From: Amphiura filiformis
Lineage: Eukaryota; Echinodermata; Ophiuroidea; Amphilepidida; Amphiuridae
Direction: 5' to 3'
DNA: 64,000 nucleotides
Assembly: GCF_039555335.1 (NCBI RefSeq)
Contig: NC_092640.1
Coordinates: 36,835,569-36,899,568, forward strand
Shown: piece by piece, positions 49,843 through 64,000 of the stretch
How positions within the stretch are numbered: position 1 is the stretch's first letter
Layout of the letters: the number at the start of each line of letters is the position of its first letter
Program-made: the position numbers and the translations under genes
The notes under the pieces: model-generated
The model's input: only the letters and a program-made list of their open reading frames with translations
Told to the model about the DNA's origin: nothing
Databases searched by the model: none

Positions 49843-50258
49843 TAAATAAAAGGAACCAAATTTAATGCCCACGTGACCCATGGGCGCCGTCATACCAAGA
49901 CCACCAAGTGATCAGTAGATGTGCTACAGTGCTAAGAGGTAGGAATTTTTCAGACAAATATCATCAAAATTGCTGAAAATTTAATAGGCAACTTAATTAA
50001 AAATTGTGGGATTATGTTGTTTATTATGTTTTCAAGAACTAAATTTTGAAAGTTTTGGTCGACGGAAAAAATTATCGACGGAAACTCTTACAATAATACT
50101 ACAAAGTTGAAAAAAATGACAAATTTGCTAGAAAATGTGGACATGCATCCCGCGTTTCCAATTGAAATACACTTTTCCAGACATCCTGTCTATATAGAAG
50201 CTGTAATGTCTGCGCCCATCTGGTCACGTGGGCATTAAACTAAGTGCCTTTATTTAAA
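49843..50258. mobile_element. 416-bp MITE
   Basis: Inverted ends of about 46 bp: TTAAATAAA.GG, TTTAATGCCCACGTGACC and ATGGGCGC on the left, the same read inverted on the right. AT-rich non-coding interior. Confidence 0.75.
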
Positions 50259-51095
50259 TGCCCTAAGATGACTGTTTGGGCAGGATCGTAAATGAAGAAA
50301 TAGCCAAAAATCTGCCCGGGGATGATTTTTTTCACAATTTGGGTTTGTTGCCAATTTGTGATGATATTAATGTTTCAAAATATTGTCTGATAGTTTCAGA
50401 TCGGAATATATCTGGCATCTTGTATTTTTTGAGACATTTTTCAAGGTAATTCCTACTCTCAACATTGTCAATAATATTTTTAAAGGCCGATATCTCAATT
50501 TCCATTTTTATAATACCATAACTTACGAACTCAATATCTCCGCTTAGGAATGTTCAATTTCATTCAGGAAAACGGCGTTGTGAAGCAAAATATCTCTATT
50601 TCCCCCATTAACCAAAGTTCTTGATATCTGATCCAGAAATTGAACTTACTACTTTATGTACGTTTCAGCAACACTGTTGCCTTTGTCAGCACTTGATGAT
50701 GAGTGATTCCTACTCCAACCGACGCTAGATGTATCTCCAGCGTAGGTATTGGTGTTGCCAGTTGATTTTCCATCTGGGGATCTTCTTGAACCCAGTTTTA
50801 GAAACTCATCACAAATGTGTAAGAGTTGATACTCTCCGTCGTCTCTGTTTATGGTGGTGCCCTTTCTCTTTCTAATTTCTAGAAACTGGGTTCTAGAACT
50901 GGGTTCAAGTTTCTAGCCACAATATGTATTATATGTTGGAAATAAATGCGGCTAAGTCGTACATATAAAAATTATTATTATTATTATTTTCCATCCGGTT
51001 TAAATTAACACCTTTGAACCATAATAGTTCTGATAATATCCTAGTAAGGCGCTTTTAACTCTTTTCCTTCAATATATTTTACAACGTAATCAGTA
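50259..51095. other. Intergenic with a short inverted repeat
   Basis: CTTGAACCCAGTTTTAGAA (from 50,787) and its near-exact complement ending at about 50,912 form a hairpin of about 126 bp. A TTA-rich microsatellite lies near 50,970-50,990. No gene. Confidence 0.5.
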
Positions 51096-51635
51096 TCTAA
51101 GGACCCGGTGCTCAATCTCGCCGACTAACTCGTCGGCGTGCCCGGAACCGAAGCCGCAGACCCAAACCGATGCAACTATGTTGGAAAATAAAATACTGTT
51201 GCGACATGCACAAAATGTATATGTGTCTGCCGAATAAAATGTCATGTTCAGTCACCCGTTAATTGGCTTCATTGGACCAACTCGTGCATTTCTCACAACC
51301 GGCTTAAAACACTTGACAACAATTCCTAACAAATTACTTGAGTGCGCTGATAACATTCTTTGCCGGATTATATCGACTGATCCACAAATATCGATTGATC
51401 AATACAATGATTAAACTTCGTTCACACGGTCGGTAATAAGTGACGTACAACCGCTAATAGTGACTTATTACTTAATACGTCACTTAAGTCCGACCGTGTA
51501 GGTAAAATAAATATTAACAAAATGGTTTCGTGTAATGAATGGCAAACCGCAGAGCGAAGTCGATGCCCGTAATTGCTAGCGAAGACGCAACCAGTGATAT
51601 GGCTACACTGTATCGAGCACCGGGTCCTTATATTA
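51096..51635. mobile_element. MITE with nested palindrome
   Basis: Ends TAAGGACCCGGTGCTCAAT and inverted TAAGGACCCGGTGCTCGAT. Inside, 51,423-51,503 is a separate hairpin with arms ACACGGTCGG and CCGACCGTGT plus AAGTGACGT pairing, which looks like a second insertion. Confidence 0.65.
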
Positions 51636-52244
51636 TAAAGACAAACGGGCACACCGAAATTAGTATGCACTAATTTAAGAGATCTTTTTATTTATTACAT
51701 TTGGCAAAGTTCACGCACAATAAACATAAAATGCTCAAAGATCAGTAAATTAGAGTGTATACAGGGATGGCGCCCCAATGGATGGCAGCAGTTACATCTT
51801 GCTCTGCATATTTTTAGCTGAAAACTATGCTTTTTGCTGTATTTAGTTCTTCAAAGTTATATTGATGGATTACTTGTAACTTCTAGACTGCACCTATGTA
51901 TATATTTTCTACTTTGGAATTGAAACCTGGATGTTTTTAATGGATTTATATTTGTGATTTACATGAATTTTCTGTGAATTTTGATGTTGACATCAATTCA
52001 GTCACCACAACCAACATTAGCCTATGGATCAACCAACAAGACACCAGCTCATCACAGATGGCCATTGAGGGAGAACCAATCACCAATCAGCCTGAATTGA
52101 CCATGCACCATGTACATAATGGAAACTTTTATTGACCTAATTTGCATATTGACTCATCTTCCTGTTCAAGTACCTACAAACTACTTGAGATAACTTTCTT
52201 TTATGCAATAGGAATGTAGTCTTCAAGCTATTGATTTTTACACA

Positions 52245-53870
52245 ATGGATATCCTGCTTTTGAACTTGTTTATTCTTCTACTCTCCACTGGGTCTATTTA
52301 TTTGTCTGATAAACTGTCTGAGAACTTTGTACAGACACCCAATATTCAACACGAAATATGTTATCAAAATGCAGCACCCAAACATCACAAATATCTTGCA
52401 GGAAGGATTTCCTATAATGTGAATAGAACTGCAACATTTCAAATTGAATTGTTAAAAGCTATGGACATAAATCCCCATCCTGGACCTACTATAGAAACCA
52501 ATGAATTTGACAATATACCACATTCCTCATCTACACCCTCACTTGTTTATGATGCTCATCAGCTTAGATCACTCAATCCCTATAAAAACCAATCACCACC
52601 ACGTCTCATGAATGAAACATGGAATATCATCAGAACTCTACAAATCAACAGGTCACCTATCAGACGTCGAAGGAAAAGAGGCGGTCGTCGTAAACCATGG
52701 AACTTTCTGCCTACGAATGAAGCAACTGATAACCCCATAGAAGTTCTGACTACGCTTCCAAATAAACATAGAAACAATGATCACGATACACCTAATGGTG
52801 CTAATCTATGTAACCTCAAACCCATACCAATGCATAATCCCAAAATAATTTCTGACACTAAAGTTTGTCTTTGGAATGCACGCTCTATCCGGAATAAGAA
52901 CATTGAACTTACTGACTATATTGATGAACATGATGTAGATATTATGATAATAGTTGAAAGTTGGCTCTTGAATAATGATGATGTTGTAATTGGCGAGTGT
53001 ACACCTCCGGGGTACACCTGTATTAATGTTCCTCGTATGTCTTTAACCTATGGTGACGGGATTGCTATGATTTATAAATCTTCTATGAAAATGCAACTTA
53101 AGAGTAATAGTAATGATGATGGTAGTTTTAAGTGTACAACATTTGAATATGCTCATATTTGTAACCAATCTTGTACTGTAAATTTTCTTATTGTATATAG
53201 ACCTCCACCTTCAACTACCAATGGTTTTAAGTACACTACCTTTATTGATGAATTTGATAATTTTGTTAACGAGATGACTTCTCTTTCAGGACATGTAATA
53301 TTATTAGGTGATTTTAATGTACACTGGGATAAACCAGACAAATCTGATGTTGGTCAATTTATCACCATGACAGACTCTGCTGATTTTATTCAACATGTTC
53401 ATGGACCCACTCACAAGTCTGGTCATACTATTGATTTAGTTTTCACTCAATCTAATGATCCAATTATTAAGAATTGCACTACTGATGACACTTTATTGTC
53501 TGATCATTACTTGGATCCAATTATTGATGATTGTATTTCTACTCAGTACTCCAAACTGTCTGATCATCGTGGAATTAATCTGATAATTGATACACCTAAG
53601 CCACCTCCTATTTATATCAAATCTTCTACCAGAAACTACAAAAATATCGATAGAACTCTATTTGATGATGATTTAACTGAATTTCTTAGTTGTCCTGATT
53701 CAAAGAATCATGATGCAAATGATTTTCTGGAATTTTATAATAATGGAACAATGTCTCTTCTTGACAAGCACGCACCATCTGTCGCCAAGCTGAAAGAAAA
53801 TGGAGAAAATCTCAACTATCTGCTGATCGAAAAGAATATACTAAGGCTAAAAACTATGTCAAACACTTAA
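52245..53870 (+). pseudogene. LINE polyprotein, frame A: leader, 2A-like motif and APE endonuclease
   Basis: 541 codons. Residues 1-20 are hydrophobic (MDILLLNLFILLLSTG), resembling a signal peptide. DINPHPGP at residues 74-81 resembles the 2A motif D(V/I)ExNPGP. A basic RRRRKRGGRRK patch follows near residue 140. From about residue 206 comes an APE-type endonuclease: WNARSIRNK, VESWL, YRPP, GDFN (355-358), H.SGHTIDLV and LSDHRG, which would nick target DNA. The frame loses homology after DKHAPSVAK, where the next segment continues in another frame, so this element is inactive. Confidence 0.9.
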
Positions 53871-55143
53871 CTGATATTGCTAAGCAGAAATACTTCAAGG
53901 ACAAATTAAATATGTGTACAACCAAGGATGCTTTTCGCACAATCAATACACTTTTGAACAAAACTTCACATGTGCTACCTATTCACGATTCACCAAGTCT
54001 TCTAAGCAATCAATTTTCAAATTTCTTCGTCTCCAAAATTGTGAAAATCCGCTCAAATCTGGATAGCAATGTTACTACTACTACAAGTACTACAATTAAT
54101 CATGTGACATTCGCTGACAATCATGCCGATCTTTACACACTTTCAATGCTCACACCTGCCACCGAAGAGGAAGTTAGAAAGTTTATTGGCAAATCTCCTA
54201 GCAAAACTAGCAGACTTGACCCAATTCCAACGTGGTTTCTAAAAGAACTGTTGAGCAACGGACATCTTCTTACTCTGATCACTAACATTATAAACTCATC
54301 ACTTTCAACCGGTACTTTTCCAAATGCAGCAAGACATGCTATAATCAAACCACTGTTGAAGAAGCCATCACTCAATAGGAATGTCCTTAAGAACTACCGA
54401 CCTGTGGCCAATTTGACATTCATTGGCAAAATCATTGAAAAAATTGCATGTTCCCGACTAACCGATCATATGAACTTGTACAACCTTGCTGATCCCTTCC
54501 AATCAGCCTACAGATCACATTCTTGCACAGAATCTGCTTTAATTAAGGTAAAAAATGACATTATGTTTGCGTTGGATTCGAACCAAGTTGTGTTATTAGT
54601 GCTTCTCGATCTTTCTGCCGCCTTTGACACCATCGATCATGGAATATTACTTTCACGCCTTTCAAATCGCCTTGGTGTCAAAGGTGTTGCTCTCAAATGG
54701 TTTGAGTCCTACCTCACTGGATGGTCCATTCGCGTTGATGTAGCAGGAGAACTTTCACAACCAGTCACTGCAACATTTGGACTACCACAAGGTTCCATTG
54801 TTGGGCCTATTGGCTACACAATATACACACTACCTGTCGGTGATATTGCCCGTAAACACAAAGTGTCCTACCATGTCTACGCTGATGACACCCAACTCTA
54901 CGTCTCCTGTAACCCTAAGATACCTGGTGAATTAGATAATGCGATTGCAAAACTTCAAAACTGTATATATGAAATCAAAACTTGGATGATTCAAAACAAA
55001 TTACAACTCAACAATGATAAAACTGAATTTTTCATTGCATCGTCTCCTCATAACACACGCTTTATCAACAATGTTGCACTCAAAATGGGAGATTCAACCA
55101 TCTTGCCATCAGAGTCAGTTCGTAATCTTGGTTCATTTTTGAT
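53786..55143 (+). pseudogene. LINE polyprotein, frame B: reverse transcriptase
   Basis: Resumes at RKWRKSQLSADR (about 53,795) and includes NYRPVANLTFIGKI, DPFQSAYR..HS, LLDLSAAFDTIDH, GLPQGSIVGP and the catalytic YADD at 54,878-54,889. The stretch usually found between the endonuclease and this point looks shortened, suggesting a small deletion as well as a frame change. Frame breaks again at about 55,130-55,140, just after SVRNLG. Confidence 0.92.
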
Positions 55144-55719
55144 ACAAATATGTCTATGACAACGCACATCACTAATTTATGCAAAACAACTACATTTCAT
55201 CTACGTAATTTAACTAGAATACGGAAATATATTGATAAAGATACTTGTAATCATGCTGCTCGCTCACTTGTTTTGTCCCGTTTGGATTACTGTAATGGTC
55301 TCTTGTCTTCAATTCCACATAAACATGTCCTTCGTCTTCAACGTCTTCAAAACTGGGCAGCTCGACTTGTTTTTAATGTACCTCGCAAGCACGAATCACA
55401 ACCATTGTTGTCTGCTCTTCATTGGCTACCTGTCCAACAGCGTATTATCTACAAACTGCTCCTCTACGTCTACAAGACTCTAAACCACTTAGCACCAGAT
55501 TATCTGAATACTTGTCTTCATATTTATCATACAACCCGTAATCTCAGATCCGTCAATGATTTCCTTCGTTTGGATTACCCCAAGGCTCACCTTAGAGCAG
55601 GAGACAGGACATTTACTTTATGTGCTTCACGGGAATGGAATAAACTTCCTATCACAATAAGAGAATCCTCTTCCATCGCGAGTTTTAAAAAGTCAATTAA
55701 GACCTATCTTTTTCCATGA
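55134..55719 (+). pseudogene. LINE polyprotein, frame C: C-terminal domain
   Basis: Continues in the third frame with FDTNMSMTTHI, SRLDYCNGLL, LQRLQNWAARLVFN, LHWLPVQQRIIYKLLL and ends REWNKLPITIRES...FKKSIKTYLFP at TGA. This is the standard tail of CR1/L2-type elements. The shift from frame B looks like a one-position loss around 55,131-55,136. Confidence 0.92.
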
Positions 55720-55917
55720 TGTGTTTTACTTTGTTAATCATTATATTTAAGACTTGTATTATGTAAATTTAAGGTTTGTACTCTATAACATTATTTATTT
55801 AAGGCTTTTGCTTGTGTACCTTAAGATGTTTTTATTTTTTACTTTGTAAGCGCTACGAGCTTGTCATAAGGAACAGCGCACCAAAAGTTTTCTGTTATGT
55901 TATGTTATGTTAGACAA

Positions 55918-56930
55918 GAAATATATACAAGTATAGAAAAATAGAAATAATTAAAAAAACAAAAAACAATCGGTGGTGTGTTTTTTTATCGATCATTTTG
56001 TATATCATAAACAGGCAATCCACATTCTAATTCTGTCATTCCGGCGGTGGCCACTAGACGCGGTTAATACATGTATATTTTGGAGGCTGCCAACTTAATG
56101 CTCTTCGTGCTATAGCCATACAAGCTTCTCCATAAAAATTCCAAGTTTTGGGATATTTTCGTAAAGTGTGAATAGCTATCTTAAGAACCACTGAGCCAAT
56201 ACTGTGCTGTTTTGTGCACATTTTAATGTATATGCCGATTCTAAATATGGTCATTAATATTTAAATTCCTGAACTTTTAGAATTGTGTAAAACTAAATTC
56301 GAAACTTATCGTCTGTAGTCGACACCTGCGTAGCATGACTATGACCATGACTAGCACTTTGATTGGGTAGATCAATTTCAAGTGTAATCTTACGTCGAAC
56401 AGAGTAATCAATAATAATCAGTTGACAATAGCTGACTCATCTAGGGATCCATTTTAAACCAAATTATTTGACAGTGTTGGGATTCTAGCAGTCGATCATA
56501 GAGTTCGATGTGGCTAGGAACTTGTGGCCAAAATTTTCTGGTGGAAGTGGCTAAATTATGCAGTCATGCTTTTCAAATGTACCCAAAAAGATAAGTACTA
56601 AAAATTGCACCATCCGCCAACATCCGCCATCATGGAGGTCAGATAATGTACCGCCGGCATGTGTCGGCTAGAGTCTGTAATCAAACTGCGTCTTCCAGCT
56701 TCAGCGTGTCATAGGTTTGAAAGAAACATGCAGTGCTTCTAGCGGGTTTGGGGCATAACGCGTTACACGCAGAACCACTGGCTTTGAATCAAAGTTTGCA
56801 AGCCGCCTAGCGAAAAAATATTGAAGTACATTAAATTGCCTCCATGAACGATACGCAAGAATGGCGGAGTCGGCCATGAGTACTATCATATGAGGTAAGA
56901 TTTCAAGACATCCATGACGTCAACTTGGGT
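55918..56930 (-). other. 3' flank of second M13 copy
   Basis: No gene. AT-rich sequence between the LINE and the M13 stop; homology with copy 1 extends only about 50 bases past the stop. A 23-base stretch near 56,313-56,336 (GTCGACACCTGCGT and flanks) recurs inverted at about 615-640. Confidence 0.4.
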
Positions 56931-60158
<3,228 letters not shown>

Positions 60159-60189
60159 TTATTATAACTCATCACTGAAAACCTAAATT

Positions 60190-60620
60190 GGTCAGCTGGA
60201 CTAACTTAAAGCTAGTCCAGATGGTGCCCACCTGGACTAGCTTTAAGCTAGTCAGTTTTGCTGGACTAACAAGGATGACTAACTTATCTTAGTCCAGCAT
60301 GCTGGACTAGCCTTAAGTTAGTCGCTTGACTAGCTTTTGGTTAGTCGCTTGACTAGCTTGATGTTAGTCCAGCACGCTGGACTAGTTAAGGTTAGTCGCT
60401 TGACTAGTTTCTTGACTAGCTGATGTTAGTCCAGCATGCTGGACTAGTTAAGGTTAGTCGCTCGACTAGTTATTGACTAGCTTTGAGTTAGTCCAACTGG
60501 TGCCCATCTGGACTAACATAGCCCTAGTCAAGCCAGCTGGACTAATGTAACATTAGTCCAGCTGGCTTGACTAACATGCTCGACTAACCTCAAGCTAGTC
60601 CAGCCATCTGGACAAACCTA
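60190..60620. repeat. Array of alternating CTGGACTA / TAGTCCAG / GACTAGCTT modules
   Basis: Short modules (CTGGACTA, TTAGTC(G)CTTGACTAG, GCTAGTCCAG, ATGTTAGTCCAGCA) recur in both orientations through about 430 bp, with CATGCTGGACTAG palindromic junctions. Homology with M13 copy 1 ends immediately before it. Confidence 0.8.
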
Positions 60621-61899
60621 ATGCAACCATACATGCAGTTGCAGATTGGATACAGTCTGATAAGGGTTATATTACAATTGGAAAGTAAAATGAGCCACAT
60701 GTAGATTTAGTCTAGATAGATTAATGTTTGCTTAATTGCTTCCCTGCATGAATTTACAAGAATTATTCCATAGATAATCTTGAATCATGCACCATCATGA
60801 ATGAAATATGAAGCAAAAGCAAGCACCAATAACTAGACCTGCATATTGGCGAGGATTTTGATTTTTCTCTTCTGACCATGTTGTCTCATTTCATCTGGCT
60901 ACCTAGTACCCACCACAGACTGTATCCTATCCTCTTTTGGAGACAATAGATTCTGAAATAAGAAACAATTCAAAGTCCAAAATAACATTAGGAAAACTTT
61001 ATGACATTCTTATCTTGCATCCAACATTATGATACCCAACTCTTTATAATATTATTATAAAAGCCTTAGACATAAATTACAAAGATTTCTGTTTATGAAA
61101 TTTAGTAAATAAATAACCAATTATAAATGTATTTAATCTGTCAAAACCTTAACTGTTTTTTGTTAAAAACAGCTTGGTTTGACAGAATAAAAACATTAAT
61201 TAATATTGATCATGTTGATTACAATTCACAGCATAGAGTCTATCCAGGTGTCATACAAATTAACATACAAAATAACCATCATGGATAGGTATAATACCAT
61301 TTTTCACCCTGATATGGCAGTGACGTCATTGCATAGTCATCCAGCAAACAAACTCATGATGTTCCTTTTTTTTTAAATCTACAATTCATATTTGCGAACC
61401 TTAGAGAAAGCGAACCTTAGAGATAGTGGTCCTTAGAGATGCCTGATTGTGAAAAAAAAAGTCATTAAAGTTTGTCAGTCATATTCAAAATAATGAAGTC
61501 ACCACAATCAAAAGTTTTTATGAATCCATTTTGAATGTGTATCAAATCATGAATCAGATAAGTTTCATGTGCATGATTCAGATTAATCCATCTTTGACAG
61601 GCAAAATTAGTGCAAGGTTCTTTTTTCACACGACTTGTTTGTGTAACGTCTTAACTCGTTATTTTGCACGGCTGGTATACAGCATTTTCTTCTTGATGAG
61701 TTGCAATTGTTGGAAGTCCATTTCTACCACTTGTGTTACATTTCAGCAGCATCTGAAAGCAAATTATACAAAAAGTTACTGTTAGTTAAAGTTAAACTTT
61801 AATAGGTAAAATGAATAAATGCTTTCATATCTGGCAGTTTTCTGAAAAAATATTTTGTGTCAACGAGAACTTTATTTACAGTTTAATACATGTATAGTC
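60621..61899. other. No recognised feature
   Basis: AT-rich sequence upstream of copy 2; no M13 exon or repeat found. Confidence 0.4.
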
Positions 61900-62527
61900 T
61901 ACGGAGCCCCCAAAGTGACATGGAAGAACAAAATGGAGTCTGACTTAGTAACTCGCGGCCCAGAGATAGTAACTCAGAGCCCCGAGATAGTAACTCGGGG
62001 CCCCGACACAGTAACTCGAGGTCCGACATAGTACATCATGACCCGAGGTAGTAACTCAGGGCCCGAAATAGTAACTCGGGGCCCGAGATAGTAACTTGGG
62101 GCCCGACTTAGTAACTTGGGGTCTGAGATAGTAACTTGGGGCCCGGGATAGTACCTGGGGGCCCGCGATAGTAACTCGGGGTCTGAGATAGTAACTCAGG
62201 CCCTGAGATAGTAACTTGGGCCCGAGATAGTAACTCGGGGCCCCGAATTAGTAACTCGGGACCCCAACTTAGTAACTTGGGTCCGAGATAGTAACTCGGG
62301 GCCCAACTTACTAAGCCGGGAGTCCGAGATAGTATTTCAGGGCCCTGAATTAGTAACTCGGGTTCCGAGATAGTATCTTGGGGCCCCAACTTACTAAGTC
62401 GGATAGTATCTCGAGGACTATCTTGGGGCCCCGAGTTACTAACTCGGACCCCAAGTTACGTCGGGGCCCAAAGTTACTATCTCGGGCCCCAAGTTTTTTT
62501 CTTCCATGTCACTTCGGGGATTCCGTA
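61900..62527. mobile_element. TIR element filled with 'cccgagatagtaactcggg' minisatellite
   Basis: Ends TACGGAGCCCCCAAAGTG, ACATGGAAGAA and the inverted TACGGAATCCCCGAAGTG, ACATGGAAGAA; ATAGTC directly flanks both sides. The interior is about 25 units of roughly 20 bp, GGCCCGAGATAGTAACTCGG, mostly in one orientation. The last about 100 bp (from about 62,400) is in the opposite orientation, so the ends can fold back. Confidence 0.8.
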
Positions 62528-64000
62528 ATAGTCCCACCAATTAAACCACCAAGTTCTTATACACCTGGAAAATTTTGGTTGGTCATGTATTTCCACATCA
62601 TTTTTAGAGTCCACCACCATGCAGTGTTTACAAATATAGTGTACAGTCTTAAAGGGCATGGTCAGATTCTGACATTCTGTTGTGTTTTGAAGATACCTCA
62701 CATTGAGGCCGGGATCACACTAATTTCTGATTTCTTAAGGTGATGACTTTTGAGTTAAATTGCACTAGTAGCAGTTCTAACATTTAGAATCAAAAATGTG
62801 TTTCAATTACCTTTGTTTTTTGAGTGAAATCCTCCAGACTATATGTTGAGTCTTTCAAGCTTCACGGTTGCATCGTCAAAAAGGAACAGAACCTATATAT
62901 GAAAAAAATACATGACATTAAAATGGTATAATTTGACAAACTGTTGACTGTAGATTTTGTTTGGGTCATGGTTGTTATTCTAAAAAAAGTGATAATTAAT
63001 AATTTTGCAGACCATGCACATAGCATTTTTTTTTTGCCTAAGTTATTACTAATTTTAAGTACAGTAGGGCATATGAGTCATATTTGAAATTTGTTTTAAA
63101 TTTGATTTTAAATTTATTAATAATAGTGAAAAAAAATATATATGCTTAAAATTTCCAGTTGGTGTATTAATATATAGTATTTATGAACAAAAAAGCATCC
63201 ATCCAGCTTTAATTGATGATTTCTGCTAAGTTTAATTAGCCTAAGCATCACATACAATGTACATGTATACCACCAGTACACCACACATCAACACGCTCTG
63301 TATTCTGTTTACATGTTGGGTAATATTTTAATTAATATCTTTTAATTATTTCAAATTTGATCAGTTTACTAGTTTACCAAAATTAAGGTTTCTTAATATC
63401 CGAATGTTCTCGAAAGTCGATATTAAAACAAAATAGGGGTTAAAATTGTTCAAAATGTTCTTGAAATTTGGCCCAATCATGCAATCTGCAATAGGGGTCG
63501 TTTTGAATTTTCAGACAATCTTCATCATCATGAATGTGTGCCAAAATTGCTCCCCCCCCCCCTTTTTCGGCTAGCCAACCCCCCCCCTCTCCCAATTTCA
63601 TTTCACTTTATAGTTTTCTTCTAATTCCATTGTGGTCCTTGAGCCATGAATTACATTTTACATTTAGAATAAATTATAGCAACAAACAATAAAGTATCAA
63701 AAACAGTACAGAACTTTACCCCCATCCCCAGCCCAGTGGCGGCTTATGTTACAATACACTGTACACAGGTAGTCCCTAATTTAACTTGGAGGATCTGGGC
63801 TCATCAGCTAGCTTACCAATACCTTTATATCATTATAAAGGTGCCAAGGCTTGAACTTACACTTTAATTGATGACCAAGGCCCAATTGCAAGTACATTGT
63901 AGAATATCATAGTGCACACATGATTGCTATAAACAACAAAATTACTAGAAGTAGTACGTACGTAGGGCCTATGCATGTTGTATTGTGCTGTTACCACTGC
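62528..64000. other. No recognised feature
   Basis: AT-rich, with C-runs near 63,550-63,590. No exon of the M13 gene or other gene identified. Confidence 0.4.

Larger units (their letters stand above)
51740..55917 (+). mobile_element. CR1/L2-type non-LTR retrotransposon, nearly full length, frameshifted
   Basis: Comprises an untranslated leader (start uncertain; no 5' terminus identified), a long coding region broken into three frames (listed separately) and a 3' tail ending in repeated TTATG units at about 55,895-55,911. A short tandem repeat at the 3' end instead of poly(A) is typical of CR1/L2 elements. No target-site duplication could be defined. Confidence 0.85.

Overview
The window is AT-rich, intron-rich animal DNA, most likely from a marine deuterostome invertebrate such as an echinoderm or hemichordate. 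That placement is inferred from exon structure, CR1/L2-like and Penelope-like retroelement remains, and the density of small inverted-repeat elements; no marker gene fixes the species.

Region 1 (1-24.6 kb, minus strand) is one complete gene for a neprilysin/endothelin-converting-enzyme-like M13 zinc metallopeptidase. I could assemble 21 coding exons with consistent splice sites and phases. They give 2,280 coding bases (759 residues), the normal family length, and keep the HEITH, GENIAD, NAYY and C-terminal CxxW signatures. Its introns are full of mobile-element debris: fold-back elements, TIR elements, a GIY-YIG piece of a Penelope-like element, a LINE reverse-transcriptase tail and a hammerhead-like hairpin.

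Region 2 (24.6-51.7 kb) has no recognisable host gene. It is a mosaic of TIR-bounded, non-coding elements, many carrying internal minisatellites or regularly spaced short motifs. The most striking is a 2.4-kb TIR element (47,359-49,793) with ten copies of a 15-base motif, six of them about 350-390 bp apart. Others are a pair of elements with an internal 'gggtcattgggta' repeat (one with a clear 8-bp target-site duplication), a 2.0-kb GTAC-rich element and a possible piggyBac-type MITE.

Region 3 (about 51.7-55.9 kb, plus strand) is a nearly full-length but frameshifted CR1/L2-type non-LTR retrotransposon. It has an APE endonuclease, a reverse transcriptase with YADD, and an N-terminal hydrophobic leader followed by a 2A-like DINPHPGP.

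Region 4 (56.9-64 kb, minus strand) is a second, head-to-tail copy of the last six exons of the M13 gene, almost identical in protein. Introns are also alignable, so the duplication is recent. Homology stops about 45 bp upstream of its HEITH exon at an array of CTGGACTA/TAGTCCAG modules, and no further exons are visible to the window end. It is either a 3'-partial copy or the end of a gene with a greatly enlarged intron. Comparing the two copies gives natural 'empty sites' that date several insertions to after the duplication.
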